A stretch of DNA of 18,338 bases from Flavobacteriales bacterium CG18_big_fil_WC_8_21_14_2_50_32_9 (GCA_002770955.1 PCUH01000236.1:2850-21187); one strand, 5' to 3'; counted from the stretch's first letter, positions 1-7,896 are shown. Notes: generated by a model not told the origin, from the letters alone. Made by a program: numbers and translations.

Positions 1-1
1 T

Positions 2-1474
2 GGAGAAAAAGTAGTTGTTTTTGAACAACATTATGTTCCGGGTGGGTTTACACATAGTTTTAAAAGAAAAAATAATGCTCAATGGGATGTTGGCGTTCAT
101 TATGTGGGCAATGTAGGCGAAGAAGGTTCTCTCAGAAAATTATTTGATTTTTTAACAGGTAAAAAACTCGAATGGGAATCGATGGGAGAAACTTACGATG
201 TGGTTTATATTGGTAATGATAAATATGAGTTTAAAGCAGGAAAGGAGAATTTTAGAAAACAGCTTAAAATATATTTTCCTAACGAAACAAAAAGCATAGA
301 TGTCTATTTAAAACTGATAGATAGAGCCAATAGAATGGGAAATGTATTTTTCTTTGAGAAAATATTTAAACCTATTTTAAGCCAATCATTAGGATGGTTG
401 ATAAGAAAAAGATATGAGGTCTATTCAAATAAAACTACAGCAGAAGTATTAAGTAAAATCACATCAAACAAAAGATTGTTGGCAGTACTTTGTGCTCAGT
501 GCGGAAATTACGGACTAACTCCAAAACACAGTAGTTTTGCTGCACATGCTATGGTTGTTGGTCATTTTATGGAAGGAGGTTATTATCCAACAGGTGGTGC
601 AAGCCAAATTGCTAATAAAACAATAGATACATTAAATGAAAACGGAGGAGCAGTTTATATTAATGCAAAAGTAGATGAAATAATTATTGAGAAAAACCGA
701 GTGCAAGGAGTGAAAATAGAAGGTACATTTATTCCTTGTAAAAGTGTTATAAGTAATGTTGGTATAACCAATACATTCACTAAATTACTTTCAGAATCAG
801 CAAGAAAAAAGTGCAACATCGATTTAAAAAATGTTTCGCCTTCTAGTGCTCATTTGTGTTTGTATTTAGCATTAACAAAATCTGATGCAGCATTAAACTT
901 ACCAAAACACAATGTTTGGTATTTCGATAATGAAAACATTGATGCTACGTTTGATGAAATTACGCTTAAAAATGCACCAGAAAAATTTGCCTATATTTCT
1001 TTCCCCTCAGCAAAAGATTTACTTTGGCAAGAAGAACATCCAAATACAGCAATTATTCAAGCATTATCAGTAGGAAATTACGAGTGGTTTAAGCAATATG
1101 AAAATTCATCATGGATGAAACGAGATGAAGCTTATGTTGAAATAAAAAAAGATTTTGAAAATTCAATGTTAGAAAGGCTCTACACCTTATTTCCTCAAAT
1201 TAAAGGCAATATATTAATTACAGAAGTTTCAACTCCTTTATCAACCAAGCATTTTTCAAATTATCAACATGGTGAAATTTATGGATTAGAACACACACCA
1301 ACTCGTTTTTCACTTCCATTTCTTCGTCCCGAAACTAAAATAAAAGGATTAAGGCTCACGGGACAAGACATTACCTTGGTTGGAGTTGCAGGAGCAATGC
1401 TTTCTGGAATGTTGTGTGCCATCACTATTTTAAAGTTTAGAGTGGCAGCTCTTTTTAAAGAAATGGGGCAGTAA
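2..1474 (+). CDS. NAD(P)/FAD-dependent oxidoreductase, phytoene desaturase / retinol saturase-like (5' partial)
   Basis: The reading frame is open from base 2, so the gene begins before the window; the first in-frame start-like codon (GTG at 104) is internal. About 490 residues are visible. The first ones (EKVVVFEQHYVPGGF) match the end of the N-terminal FAD-binding Rossmann unit, where an acidic residue binds the ribose and a GG-F/T-H segment follows; the glycine-rich GxGxxG motif must lie just upstream. The C-terminus has the usual flavin-closing segment (GLRLTGQDITLVGVAGAMLSG). This family catalyses desaturation, saturation or isomerisation of polyenes and carotenoid or retinol-like lipids. 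Being on the same strand as the DarA/DarB cluster and 143 bases before its first gene, it could act on the polyene chain or on oxidation of the ring precursor; that role is inference. The family call is firm, the substrate unknown. Confidence 0.85.
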   Translation, partial: GEKVVVFEQHYVPGGFTHSFKRKNNAQWDVGVHYVGNVGEEGSLRKLFDFLTGKKLEWESMGETYDVVYIGNDKYEFKAGKENFRKQLKIYFPNETKSIDVYLKLIDRANRMGNVFFFEKIFKPILSQSLGWLIRKRYEVYSNKTTAEVLSKITSNKRLLAVLCAQCGNYGLTPKHSSFAAHAMVVGHFMEGGYYPTGGASQIANKTIDTLNENGGAVYINAKVDEIIIEKNRVQGVKIEGTFIPCKSVISNVGITNTFTKLLSESARKKCNIDLKNVSPSSAHLCLYLALTKSDAALNLPKHNVWYFDNENIDATFDEITLKNAPEKFAYISFPSAKDLLWQEEHPNTAIIQALSVGNYEWFKQYENSSWMKRDEAYVEIKKDFENSMLERLYTLFPQIKGNILITEVSTPLSTKHFSNYQHGEIYGLEHTPTRFSLPFLRPETKIKGLRLTGQDITLVGVAGAMLSGMLCAITILKFRVAALFKEMGQ

Positions 1475-1514
1475 GGTTCATAATTAGAGTCTGTCTTTAA
1501 AGTCGGCAGTCTTC

Positions 1515-1532
1515 CCCCGATAGTTATCGGGG
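1515..1532. repeat. GATAG-centred palindrome, copy 1
   Basis: This is a perfect 8-base inverted repeat (CCCCGATA/TATCGGGG) around a 2-base GT centre, in the gap between the oxidoreductase and the first gene of the compact operon. It shares the core CCGATAG-TATCGG with the palindrome at 2084-2103. No T-tract follows, so it is a poor intrinsic terminator. It looks like a member of a short dispersed palindromic family. The rest of the 1475-1617 gap shows no gene. Confidence 0.6.
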
Positions 1533-1602
1533 TCAGTCAGCAAAGGTTTCTGTAATGTATTGCTTTTTGCTCTTTGTCTATAATTATTTCTAATAATAGT
1601 CT

Positions 1603-1610
1603 TAATTTTG
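1603..1610 (+). promoter_or_regulatory. Putative Bacteroidota -7 promoter element before the compact biosynthetic operon
   Basis: TAATTTTG fits the Bacteroidota -7 consensus TAnnTTTG exactly. No TTTG sits at the ideal 19-base distance; the nearest (1573-1576) is 26 bases away, so only half the promoter is convincing. Transcription would start within a few bases of the ATG at 1618, giving a very short or absent 5' leader. Confidence 0.35.
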
Positions 1611-1617
1611 CAACATT

Positions 1618-2118
1618 ATGAAAATAAGTTTTTTTGTATCAATTGTTTTATTTGTTTTTTTTTCGAGCCAGTTACCTGCTCAAGAAAAAATGGATAAACA
1701 GCATTTTTATAAAATAATTTCTTCTGAAAATTTGGAGTTGATTGATGCCGAAATCATTAAAATGAATACATCTTCTAAATCAACATTTAATCCTTATAAA
1801 GGAGCTTTATTAATGAAAAAGGCAGGATTAGAAAAAAATCCAGCAGTAAAATTAAAATTTTTTAAAGAAGGAAAACTATTGCTTGAAACAGCCATAGACA
1901 ATGATAATCAAAATGTAGAATTACGCTTTTTAAGACTAATGATACAGGAAAATGCTCCAAAATTTTTAGGTTATCATTCAAACATAAATGAAGATGTAAA
2001 TTTTATTCAAGAAAACATTAGCCAACTTTCCGCAGTACTGAAAAGCATACTACTTGATTATTCCAAAACATCAAAAGAAATCAATTCCGATAGCTATCGG
2101 AATAGAAACCAGCTTTAA
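1618..2118 (+). CDS. Small exported protein of unknown function, first gene of the pigment operon
   Basis: This encodes 166 residues beginning with a clear Sec signal peptide: Lys near the start, a hydrophobic stretch to about residue 19, and a likely cleavage after LPAQ (about residue 22). There is no lipobox cysteine, so a soluble periplasmic protein is expected. The mature part is helical, with a central RFLRLMIQENAPKFLGY stretch that I believe is conserved in Bacteroidota proteins of unknown function found with DarA/DarB. The stop overlaps the DarA start by one base (TAATG), suggesting translational coupling. The last 11 or so codons are formed by a 20-base palindrome (2084-2103) that appears inserted into the gene's end, so the native C-terminus may have been altered. 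A periplasmic helper for product handling is possible but unproven. Confidence 0.75.
   Translation: MKISFFVSIVLFVFFSSQLPAQEKMDKQHFYKIISSENLELIDAEIIKMNTSSKSTFNPYKGALLMKKAGLEKNPAVKLKFFKEGKLLLETAIDNDNQNVELRFLRLMIQENAPKFLGYHSNINEDVNFIQENISQLSAVLKSILLDYSKTSKEINSDSYRNRNQL
2084..2103. repeat. GATAG-centred palindrome, copy 2, inside the 3' end of a coding sequence
   Basis: The 20 bases ATTCCGATAGCTATCGGAAT are a perfect palindrome, with 10-base arms and no spacer. It lies 13 bases before the stop codon of the 166-residue exported protein and is translated as part of its C-terminus. Its core matches the intergenic palindrome at 1515-1532. The transcript could form a hairpin just before the DarA start codon. 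Confidence 0.7.
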
Positions 2119-3023
2119 TGAATAAAAAAGTATTATTTCTATATTTTACACAGTCAGGGCAGTTGGGAGAAATTGTAAATAAATTCTCACAACCTTTTCA
2201 AGAAGCAGGTTTTTTATGTGATGTTGTGCGTGTTTTTCCTGAAAATGCTTTTCCTTTTCCATGGAAAATGGATCAGTTTTTTGAAGTAATGCCAGCAAGT
2301 GTGATGGAAAAACCAACCACTTTAAGTCAGATGAGTTTTAAATACGATAAATATGATTTGATTGTGTTTGCTTACCAACCGTGGTTTTTATCACCAAGCA
2401 TTCCTGCAACATCATTATTTTTCAACGAAGAACTAAAAAAAAGAATTAAAGATACGCCAGTTGTTACGTTAATAGGGTCAAGAAATATGTGGATTAGTGC
2501 TCAGGAAAAAATAAAAAGACAACTAAAAAATGTTGGAGGATTGCTTAAAGGAAACATTGTTTTGGTTGATAAACATAGTAATTTAACAAGTTTAGTTACT
2601 ATAATTTATTGGATGAAAACTGGAAAAAAAGACAAATACCTAGGTGTTTTCCCTAATCCAGGGGTAGCCCCAAGCGACATAGAATCTACAAAACTATATG
2701 GAGAAACAGTAGTGGAAGCTGTAGAAAACAATACATTAAACAAACTACAAGAACAGTTGATAGAGCAAAAGGCAGTTGAAGTGAAACCAAATTTAATGTT
2801 CATAGAAACTCGTGGAGCTATGTTATTTAAAATATGGGCAAATTTCATTGAAAAGAAGAAAAACAAAACTTTTTGGTTGCGGATATTCAAATATTATTTG
2901 TTTATTGCAATTTTTCTTGTTGCACCTATTGTTATAATAATAAATACACTTATTTTTAAACCTTTCATAATTAATAAAATTAAACATAAAAAAAATTACT
3001 TTTTACAAACAGAATTAGCGTGA
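2118..3023 (+). CDS. darA: Dialkylresorcinol-condensing enzyme DarA-like, flavodoxin-fold protein
   Basis: This encodes 301 residues, the usual size of DarA-like proteins. The N-terminus has a flavodoxin-like phosphate-loop segment (YFTQSGQLGEI, residues 9-19), followed by a second flavodoxin-fold strand and loop (LIVFAYQPWFLSPSIPA, about 81-97) and a GSRNMW turn near 120. The C-terminus, unlike a plain flavodoxin, carries a long hydrophobic segment at about 258-285, so it is probably membrane-anchored. In dialkylresorcinol pathways DarA works with DarB to condense two beta-keto acyl precursors into the cyclohexanedione that becomes the resorcinol ring. DarB follows after one base and the preceding gene overlaps by one. 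The call rests on family resemblance and on this pairing; exact chemistry and product are inferred. Confidence 0.75.
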   Translation: MNKKVLFLYFTQSGQLGEIVNKFSQPFQEAGFLCDVVRVFPENAFPFPWKMDQFFEVMPASVMEKPTTLSQMSFKYDKYDLIVFAYQPWFLSPSIPATSLFFNEELKKRIKDTPVVTLIGSRNMWISAQEKIKRQLKNVGGLLKGNIVLVDKHSNLTSLVTIIYWMKTGKKDKYLGVFPNPGVAPSDIESTKLYGETVVEAVENNTLNKLQEQLIEQKAVEVKPNLMFIETRGAMLFKIWANFIEKKKNKTFWLRIFKYYLFIAIFLVAPIVIIINTLIFKPFIINKIKHKKNYFLQTELA

Positions 3024-3024
3024 A

Positions 3025-4179
3025 ATGAAGAACGGTAACAATAATGTATATATTAATAAATCAGCTATTTACTTGCCAAATCAACCTGTTTCAAATGACG
3101 AAATGGAAGATTATCTTGGAATAATAAAAGAGATAAAAACAAGCTCAAAAAAAATTGTTTTACGCAATAATGGAATAAAAAATCGTTATTACGCTATTGA
3201 TAAATCAGGAAAAGCAACCCATACAAATGCTGAAATGACAGCATTAGCAGTTAGAAAATTAGTTGAAGACAACACCAATGAGTTAAAAAATGTGGAGCTA
3301 TTAGCTTGTGGCACATCATCACCAGATCAAATGATGCCTTCGCATGGAGTAATGGTACATGGTTGGTTGCCAGAAACTTCTGCAATAGAAGTAGTTTCAC
3401 CTTCAGGAAATTGTTGCTCAGGAATGCACGCACTAAAATATGCCTACCTTTCCATAAAATCTGGTGAGGTTGAAAATGCAATTTCAACGGGTTCAGAAAG
3501 ATTATCAAGAGTGTTAAGGGCCGACACCTTTAATGAAGAAGTGGAACAACTTATTCAATTAAAAAAAGACCCATTCATCAGTTTTGAAAAAGAATTTTTG
3601 CGTTGGATGTTATCCGATGGTGCTGGAGCATTTTTCCTTTCTAATAAAAAAAATGAAACAGGTTTGAGCATACGAATAGATTGGCTAGAAAGTGTTTCTT
3701 ATGCACATGAAAAGGAAACTTGTATGTATATGGCAAGTGAGAAATTGGAAGACGGAACATTGAAAGGATATATGGACTTTGATGCTGAAGAAATTATCTC
3801 CAGATCTGTGCTTAGTATGAAACAAGACACAAAATTATTAGGTGAAAATATTGTGCATTTAGGATTTGACAAATTGAAAACAATATGTGAAAAACGAAAT
3901 TTCAATGTTGATGAAGTGGATTATTTTTTACCACATCTTTCCAGCGAATTTTTTCGTTCAAAAATAGCTCAGAAATTAATTAAAAACCAAATGGAAATTC
4001 CTGCAGAGAAGTGGTTTACCAATTTAAGTGCTGTTGGTAATGTTGGTGCAGCGTCTGTTTATCTAATGATAGATGAGCTTATTAATGCTGGAAAACTTAA
4101 GTCAGGAAATAAAATTATGCTTGCAGTTCCTGAAAGTGCTCGATTTTCTTATGTTTTTGGATTATTAACCGTTTGTTAA
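3025..4179 (+). CDS. darB: Beta-ketoacyl-ACP synthase III family enzyme, DarB-like
   Basis: The 384-residue protein has a thiolase fold of the KAS III (FabH) type. The expected triad can be picked out: Cys131 in NCCSGMHAL, His304 in FLPHLSSE, and Asn339 in GNVGAAS. It is longer than housekeeping FabH (about 320 residues), with an insertion around residues 165-195, as expected for specialised KAS III enzymes. In dialkylresorcinol biosynthesis DarB joins a beta-keto acyl thioester with an enoyl partner, working with DarA. The gene starts one base after darA, and the next ATG follows its stop directly. All three catalytic residues are present, so it should be active. A FabH-like role starting another chain is the main alternative, but the adjacent darA makes DarB more likely. 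Confidence 0.8.
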   Translation: MKNGNNNVYINKSAIYLPNQPVSNDEMEDYLGIIKEIKTSSKKIVLRNNGIKNRYYAIDKSGKATHTNAEMTALAVRKLVEDNTNELKNVELLACGTSSPDQMMPSHGVMVHGWLPETSAIEVVSPSGNCCSGMHALKYAYLSIKSGEVENAISTGSERLSRVLRADTFNEEVEQLIQLKKDPFISFEKEFLRWMLSDGAGAFFLSNKKNETGLSIRIDWLESVSYAHEKETCMYMASEKLEDGTLKGYMDFDAEEIISRSVLSMKQDTKLLGENIVHLGFDKLKTICEKRNFNVDEVDYFLPHLSSEFFRSKIAQKLIKNQMEIPAEKWFTNLSAVGNVGAASVYLMIDELINAGKLKSGNKIMLAVPESARFSYVFGLLTVC

Positions 4180-4593
4180 ATGAAAAAAAACAACATTCCA
4201 CAAGATAAAAGTGCCTTAGAAAATTATACAAAAGACATCTGTTATGCCTTGGATGAAAAGGGCAATTATACCACCGTTGCCAGTAGTGGATGGGAAGTGA
4301 AATCAACAGCATTGGATGTTACTTGGAATGAAATAAAAGAAAGAATTTCCAACATTAAAAACAAAGTAATTGAAGGAGAAGTAAGTCCTATTCTTTTTTT
4401 TATGGAAGTTAAATTAATGGATATAAAAACATTAGCAGCCTATACAGGATTTTGGTCATGGCAAGTAAAAAAACACCTAAAACCAGCTAATTTTAAAAAA
4501 CTATCTGAAAAAAAATTACAAAAATATGCTTCGGTTTTTGAAGTTAGTGTTGAAACATTAAAAACAATGGAGCTTGATGAAAATAAACTTTAA
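4180..4593 (+). CDS. Conserved protein of unknown function in the pigment operon, possible HTH-like C-terminal half
   Basis: I do not recognise a named family for this 137-residue protein. It has no signal peptide or membrane segment. The N-terminal third contains CYALDEKGNYTTVASSGWEVK; the C-terminal half is helical and basic (FFMEVKLMDIKTLAAYTG, then SWQVKKHLKP, then LQKYASVFEVSVETLK). The pattern 'LAAYTG..SWQVKKH' followed by 'KYASVFEVSVETLK' resembles the helix layout of small Cro/XRE-type helix-turn-helix proteins, so DNA binding or a protein-interaction role is possible. Its ATG directly follows the darB stop, and its 3' end overlaps the BtrH-like gene by 17 bases, so it is made together with the enzymes. 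A pathway regulator or accessory subunit is inference only. Confidence 0.75.
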   Translation: MKKNNIPQDKSALENYTKDICYALDEKGNYTTVASSGWEVKSTALDVTWNEIKERISNIKNKVIEGEVSPILFFMEVKLMDIKTLAAYTGFWSWQVKKHLKPANFKKLSEKKLQKYASVFEVSVETLKTMELDENKL

Positions 4594-5593
4594 TCACATA
4601 CAAACAGCTCATTGTGAGAATGGAGTTACTGTAAATTTACTTCAACATGCTGGGGTTCCTCAAATCACTGAACCGCTTGCTTTTGGTATAGGCTCAGGAT
4701 TATTTTACATTCATATTCCATTTTTAAAAGTAAATAATGGCCCAGCAATATCTTTTAGAACGATGCCCGGCTTGATTTTTAAAAGAACTTGTAAAGCACT
4801 TCAAATACCAGTTGTTCGGCAAAAATTCCGTTCAAAAGAGGAAGCCCAAAGGGTTTTAGATAATTGCCTAAAAAATGGACAACCAACAGGCTGTCAGGTG
4901 GGGGTTTATTATTTAACATATTTTCCTAAAGAATATCGCTTTCATTTCAACGCACACAACATCATTGTTTTTGGAAAAGAAGAGGATAATTATTTAATTA
5001 GTGACCCAGTAATGGAAGATTTTACAACACTTTCTTCCTATGAGTTGGAACGTGTTCGCTTTGCAAAAGGAATGTTGGCTCCTAAAGGACAGCTCTATTA
5101 TCCTAAAGCAACTAAAAGCTTTGATGAAAAGCTACTTCAATTTGCCATTCAAAGTGGAATTAAAAGAAATGTTAGAGATATGCTCTATATCCCTGGCAAT
5201 GTTGCTGGAGTAAGCGGAATTAACTATACTGCAAATAAAATACGAAAATTAAGAGATAAATTAGGTGTGAAACAAGCAGGGCTTTATCTTGCACAATTAG
5301 TGCGTATGCAAGAAGAAATAGGAACTGGAGGAGGTGGATTTCGTTTTATTTATGCTGCTTTTTTACAACAAGCACATCAATTTATTGCTAATGACGATTT
5401 ATTGAAAATTTCTGAACAATTTACACAATCAGGAGATTTGTGGCGTTCAGCTGCAGTTCAAGCATCGGGAATTTACAAAGGAAGAATTACTGCTCAATCA
5501 GATTTTAATGAAATGGCAAATTATTTAGATGAAATAGCCATGCTTGAGAAAAATGCTTTTAAAAATCTTTCGCAAATTAAATGGAATAACTAA
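4577..5593 (+). CDS. BtrH-like protein (BtrH N-terminal domain), putative acyltransferase
   Basis: I chose ATG 4577 (338 residues) over a TTG one codon earlier. The N-terminus (HCENGVT, Cys13; then a GIGSGLFYIH stretch) matches the BtrH N-terminal domain, a cysteine-peptidase-like fold. His127 in NAHNIIVFG and Asp143 in YLISDP complete a probable Cys-His-Asp triad. The C-terminal half fits the helical domain that usually follows it (DUF4872 type), with a Gly-rich turn (GTGGGGFRF). BtrH in butirosin synthesis transfers an acyl group from an acyl carrier protein to an amine. An ACP lies in the same operon, so this protein may transfer a chain from it, perhaps forming the ester bond of a flexirubin-type product; that is inference. 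It overlaps the preceding gene by 17 bases and the ABC ATPase by one. Confidence 0.75.
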   Translation: MKINFNHIQTAHCENGVTVNLLQHAGVPQITEPLAFGIGSGLFYIHIPFLKVNNGPAISFRTMPGLIFKRTCKALQIPVVRQKFRSKEEAQRVLDNCLKNGQPTGCQVGVYYLTYFPKEYRFHFNAHNIIVFGKEEDNYLISDPVMEDFTTLSSYELERVRFAKGMLAPKGQLYYPKATKSFDEKLLQFAIQSGIKRNVRDMLYIPGNVAGVSGINYTANKIRKLRDKLGVKQAGLYLAQLVRMQEEIGTGGGGFRFIYAAFLQQAHQFIANDDLLKISEQFTQSGDLWRSAAVQASGIYKGRITAQSDFNEMANYLDEIAMLEKNAFKNLSQIKWNN

Positions 5594-6342
5594 TGTCGGA
5601 AATTGCTATACATATTGAAAATCTAAGCTATAGCTATAAAGGTCAATTAGGCAATACACTCTCTGATATTAATTTAAAAATTGAAGCAGGTTCAACAATT
5701 GGACTTTTTGGGCCAAATGGCGCAGGAAAAACAACATTAATGCATTTAATGACAGGTGTTTTAAAAAACAATAACGGAACAATAACGCTCTTTGGTTCAA
5801 AAGTGGGAGCAAAGCATAAAGAGACAAAAAATTTATTTGGTTTTGTTCCACAAGATTTTTCTTTTTACCAAGAGTTAAGTCCTGTTGAAAATTTACAATT
5901 CTTTGGTGCATTTTATGGACTTTCAAAACAAAAAATAGCCCAACGAACAGAAGAATTGCTAACCGTGTTTGGATTAACAGAAGTAAGCAAAAAGCCTGTT
6001 GCAAAATTTTCGGGAGGAATGAAACGAAAAGTCAATTTAGCTATTGGAATTATTCATCAACCAAAAATAATTTTTTTGGATGAACCTACAGTTGGTGTTG
6101 ATGTGCAATCGAGATGTGCAATTATTGACTATATAAAAAAACTAAATAAGCAAGGAGCAACACTTGTTTATACATCGCATCAACTCAATGAAGCAGAAGA
6201 GATTTGTGAAAAAATTGCATTGATAAATGAAGGCGAAATTATTGCTTTCGAAGATATATCAACACTCTTAGCAAAACACAACGAAAAAAACTTAGAAAAT
6301 CTTTTCTTAAAACTTTCTAAAGAGACTGTTTCTTATGTATAA
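5593..6342 (+). CDS. ABC transporter ATP-binding protein
   Basis: A complete 249-residue nucleotide-binding domain. Walker A is GPNGAGKT (residues 40-47), the Q-loop Gln is at 87, the signature is FSGGMKRK (139-146), Walker B is IIFLDEP (159-165), and the switch His is at 196. The sequence is closest in style to ATPases of ABC-2 exporters (CcmA/DrrA type). Its ATG overlaps the BtrH-like stop by one base, and its own stop lies 8 bases inside the permease gene. It should power the permease encoded next, most likely to move the lipid or pigment product or a precursor across the inner membrane. The transported compound cannot be read from the sequence. Confidence 0.93.
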   Translation: MSEIAIHIENLSYSYKGQLGNTLSDINLKIEAGSTIGLFGPNGAGKTTLMHLMTGVLKNNNGTITLFGSKVGAKHKETKNLFGFVPQDFSFYQELSPVENLQFFGAFYGLSKQKIAQRTEELLTVFGLTEVSKKPVAKFSGGMKRKVNLAIGIIHQPKIIFLDEPTVGVDVQSRCAIIDYIKKLNKQGATLVYTSHQLNEAEEICEKIALINEGEIIAFEDISTLLAKHNEKNLENLFLKLSKETVSYV

Positions 6343-7618
6343 ACTTTGGGCTTGTATAATAAAAGACATTAAGTTAATCACACGAGATTGGGTCGGACTT
6401 TCCTTGATGTTTATTATGCCCATATTGTTAGTAATTGTTATTACAGCACTTCAGGCTGGTACTTTTGAGTTGGTAAATGAAAACAAAGTTCCTTTGTTGA
6501 TTCAAAATAATGACAATGATTTGATTAGTTTGGAGTTAGAAAATACACTCGAAAAAATAGGAATTTTTAGAATTATTGAATTAGATAAAAAAACTTCTAA
6601 AGAAACTATTGCTGAAAAAATGAAAGAAACAGAGGCATTGGTTGCAATTTTAATTCCTGAAAATTTCTCAACGCAAGTTCAACATAAAGTAGCGGATTTC
6701 ACCAAAAATACCTTGCAAGAATTTGGGTTGGAATTGGAAAAACCGAATCAAAACAACGACTTATTAGTTAATGAACTTACGTTGTATTATCATCCTGTTT
6801 TACAAGAATCATATCGAAAAAATTTACTTAATGCCATTAGAAGTGCAGTTCAAGTAGTTGAAAGCAAACAAATTATTAGCACCATATATAGTTCTATTAA
6901 TGAAACAGCCATGCCCGATTCTATTTTAAACAATTTTGAAACGCAGCAAGTTCACATTAATGAAATTCCAGTTTCTCGTGATGGGAGTGAAGTAATTCCT
7001 AATGCAGCCCAACACAATGTTCCTGCCTGGACTATTTTTGCTATGTTTTTTATTATTACTTCACTTGGAAGCTCTGTAGTTAAAGAAAAAAATAGTGGAA
7101 GTAGTTTGAGATTAAAAACATTACCAACCAATTTTTTAATAACTATATTTTCTAAACAAATTACCTATTTGCTAGTAGCCATGAGTCAAGTTTTTGTGAT
7201 ATTTTCTACAGGCGTATTTCTATTTCCATTTTTAGGATTGCCAGCACTAAATATTCCAACCGATATTGTTGGATTAATTTTGGTTTCTTTGATAAGTGGA
7301 TGGTGTGCAGTTAGCTATGCAATAGCAGTTGGTGTTTTTTCCGAAACTCAAGAGCAAGCAAATGGTTTTGGAGCTATTTCAGTAGTTATCCTTGCCGCTT
7401 TCGGAGGTATTTTAGTTCCTAAATTTGCCATGCCCGAATCATTTGCTTTCTTTTTAAAAATTTCGCCCATGCATTGGAGCCTTGAATCTTATTATGGATT
7501 ATTTTTGGAAGGCGGAAAATTTAGCGATATTATAAATAATGTAATACCTTTGCTTTTAATCATAATTTTATTTCAGTTAATAGCTTATATAGGTTTAAAG
7601 AAAAACAATTTAATTTAA
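6335..7618 (+). CDS. ABC-2 family transporter permease
   Basis: The 427-residue membrane protein has ABC-2 exporter architecture. There is one N-terminal transmembrane helix (about residues 20-42), a large extracytoplasmic domain (about 43-225), then about five helices to the C-terminus, including a cytoplasmic loop with VVKEKNSGSSLRLKTLP, the coupling region typical of this family. The gene overlaps the ATPase gene by 8 bases and the ACP gene follows after 7. One permease and one ATPase gene suggest each acts as a dimer. The long outer domain resembles YhhJ/YbhR-like exporters. Export of the cluster's product is inferred from the operon. Confidence 0.9.
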   Translation: MYKLWACIIKDIKLITRDWVGLSLMFIMPILLVIVITALQAGTFELVNENKVPLLIQNNDNDLISLELENTLEKIGIFRIIELDKKTSKETIAEKMKETEALVAILIPENFSTQVQHKVADFTKNTLQEFGLELEKPNQNNDLLVNELTLYYHPVLQESYRKNLLNAIRSAVQVVESKQIISTIYSSINETAMPDSILNNFETQQVHINEIPVSRDGSEVIPNAAQHNVPAWTIFAMFFIITSLGSSVVKEKNSGSSLRLKTLPTNFLITIFSKQITYLLVAMSQVFVIFSTGVFLFPFLGLPALNIPTDIVGLILVSLISGWCAVSYAIAVGVFSETQEQANGFGAISVVILAAFGGILVPKFAMPESFAFFLKISPMHWSLESYYGLFLEGGKFSDIINNVIPLLLIIILFQLIAYIGLKKNNLI

Positions 7619-7625
7619 AACAAGA

Positions 7626-7895
7626 ATGGATAAAGAGCAACTAAAATTACAATTGAAACAACAAATAATTGAATCACTTAACCTTATAGGGATAAAACCA
7701 GAAGATATAAAGGACGATACCATTCTTTTTGGTGAAGAATTGGGTCTTGATTCTATAGATTCATTAGAGTTAATCGTTTTATTGGAAAGAAATTATGGAA
7801 TTAAAATTAATGATCCAAAAGAAGGTAGAAAAGTACTTGTTGATATAAATACTATGGCTGATTTTATTGAACAAAATACCACAAAACAGCATTAA
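7626..7895 (+). CDS. Acyl carrier protein
   Basis: This 89-residue acidic, helical protein has the phosphopantetheine attachment motif GLDSIDSLEL, with Ser43 as the attachment site; the next helix (IVLLERNYGIKI) is typical of carrier proteins. It is a dedicated copy inside the biosynthetic operon, between the exporter and the ketosynthase. It should carry the growing acyl chain for the ketosynthase pair and possibly donate it to the BtrH-like protein. It is slightly longer than the housekeeping AcpP (about 78 residues) because of an N-terminal extension. Confidence 0.92.
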   Translation: MDKEQLKLQLKQQIIESLNLIGIKPEDIKDDTILFGEELGLDSIDSLELIVLLERNYGIKINDPKEGRKVLVDINTMADFIEQNTTKQH

Positions 7896-7896
7896 T

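Noticed and set aside
104..1474. A 456-residue version of the oxidoreductase starting at GTG 104
   Set aside because: The frame is open to base 2 and the upstream residues (VVFEQHYVPGGF) belong to the FAD-binding domain, so this GTG is internal.
1515..1532. Intrinsic terminator for the oxidoreductase gene
   Set aside because: The 2-base centre is too tight for a good loop without losing pairs, and no T-tract follows on either strand.
2606..2890. Minus-strand open frame inside darA (and similar antisense frames in other genes)
   Set aside because: It lies wholly within a clear gene, has no family resemblance, and is explained by AT-rich codon composition.
4574..4576. TTG start for the BtrH-like protein
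   Set aside because: An ATG follows immediately at 4577 and gives the expected N-terminus.
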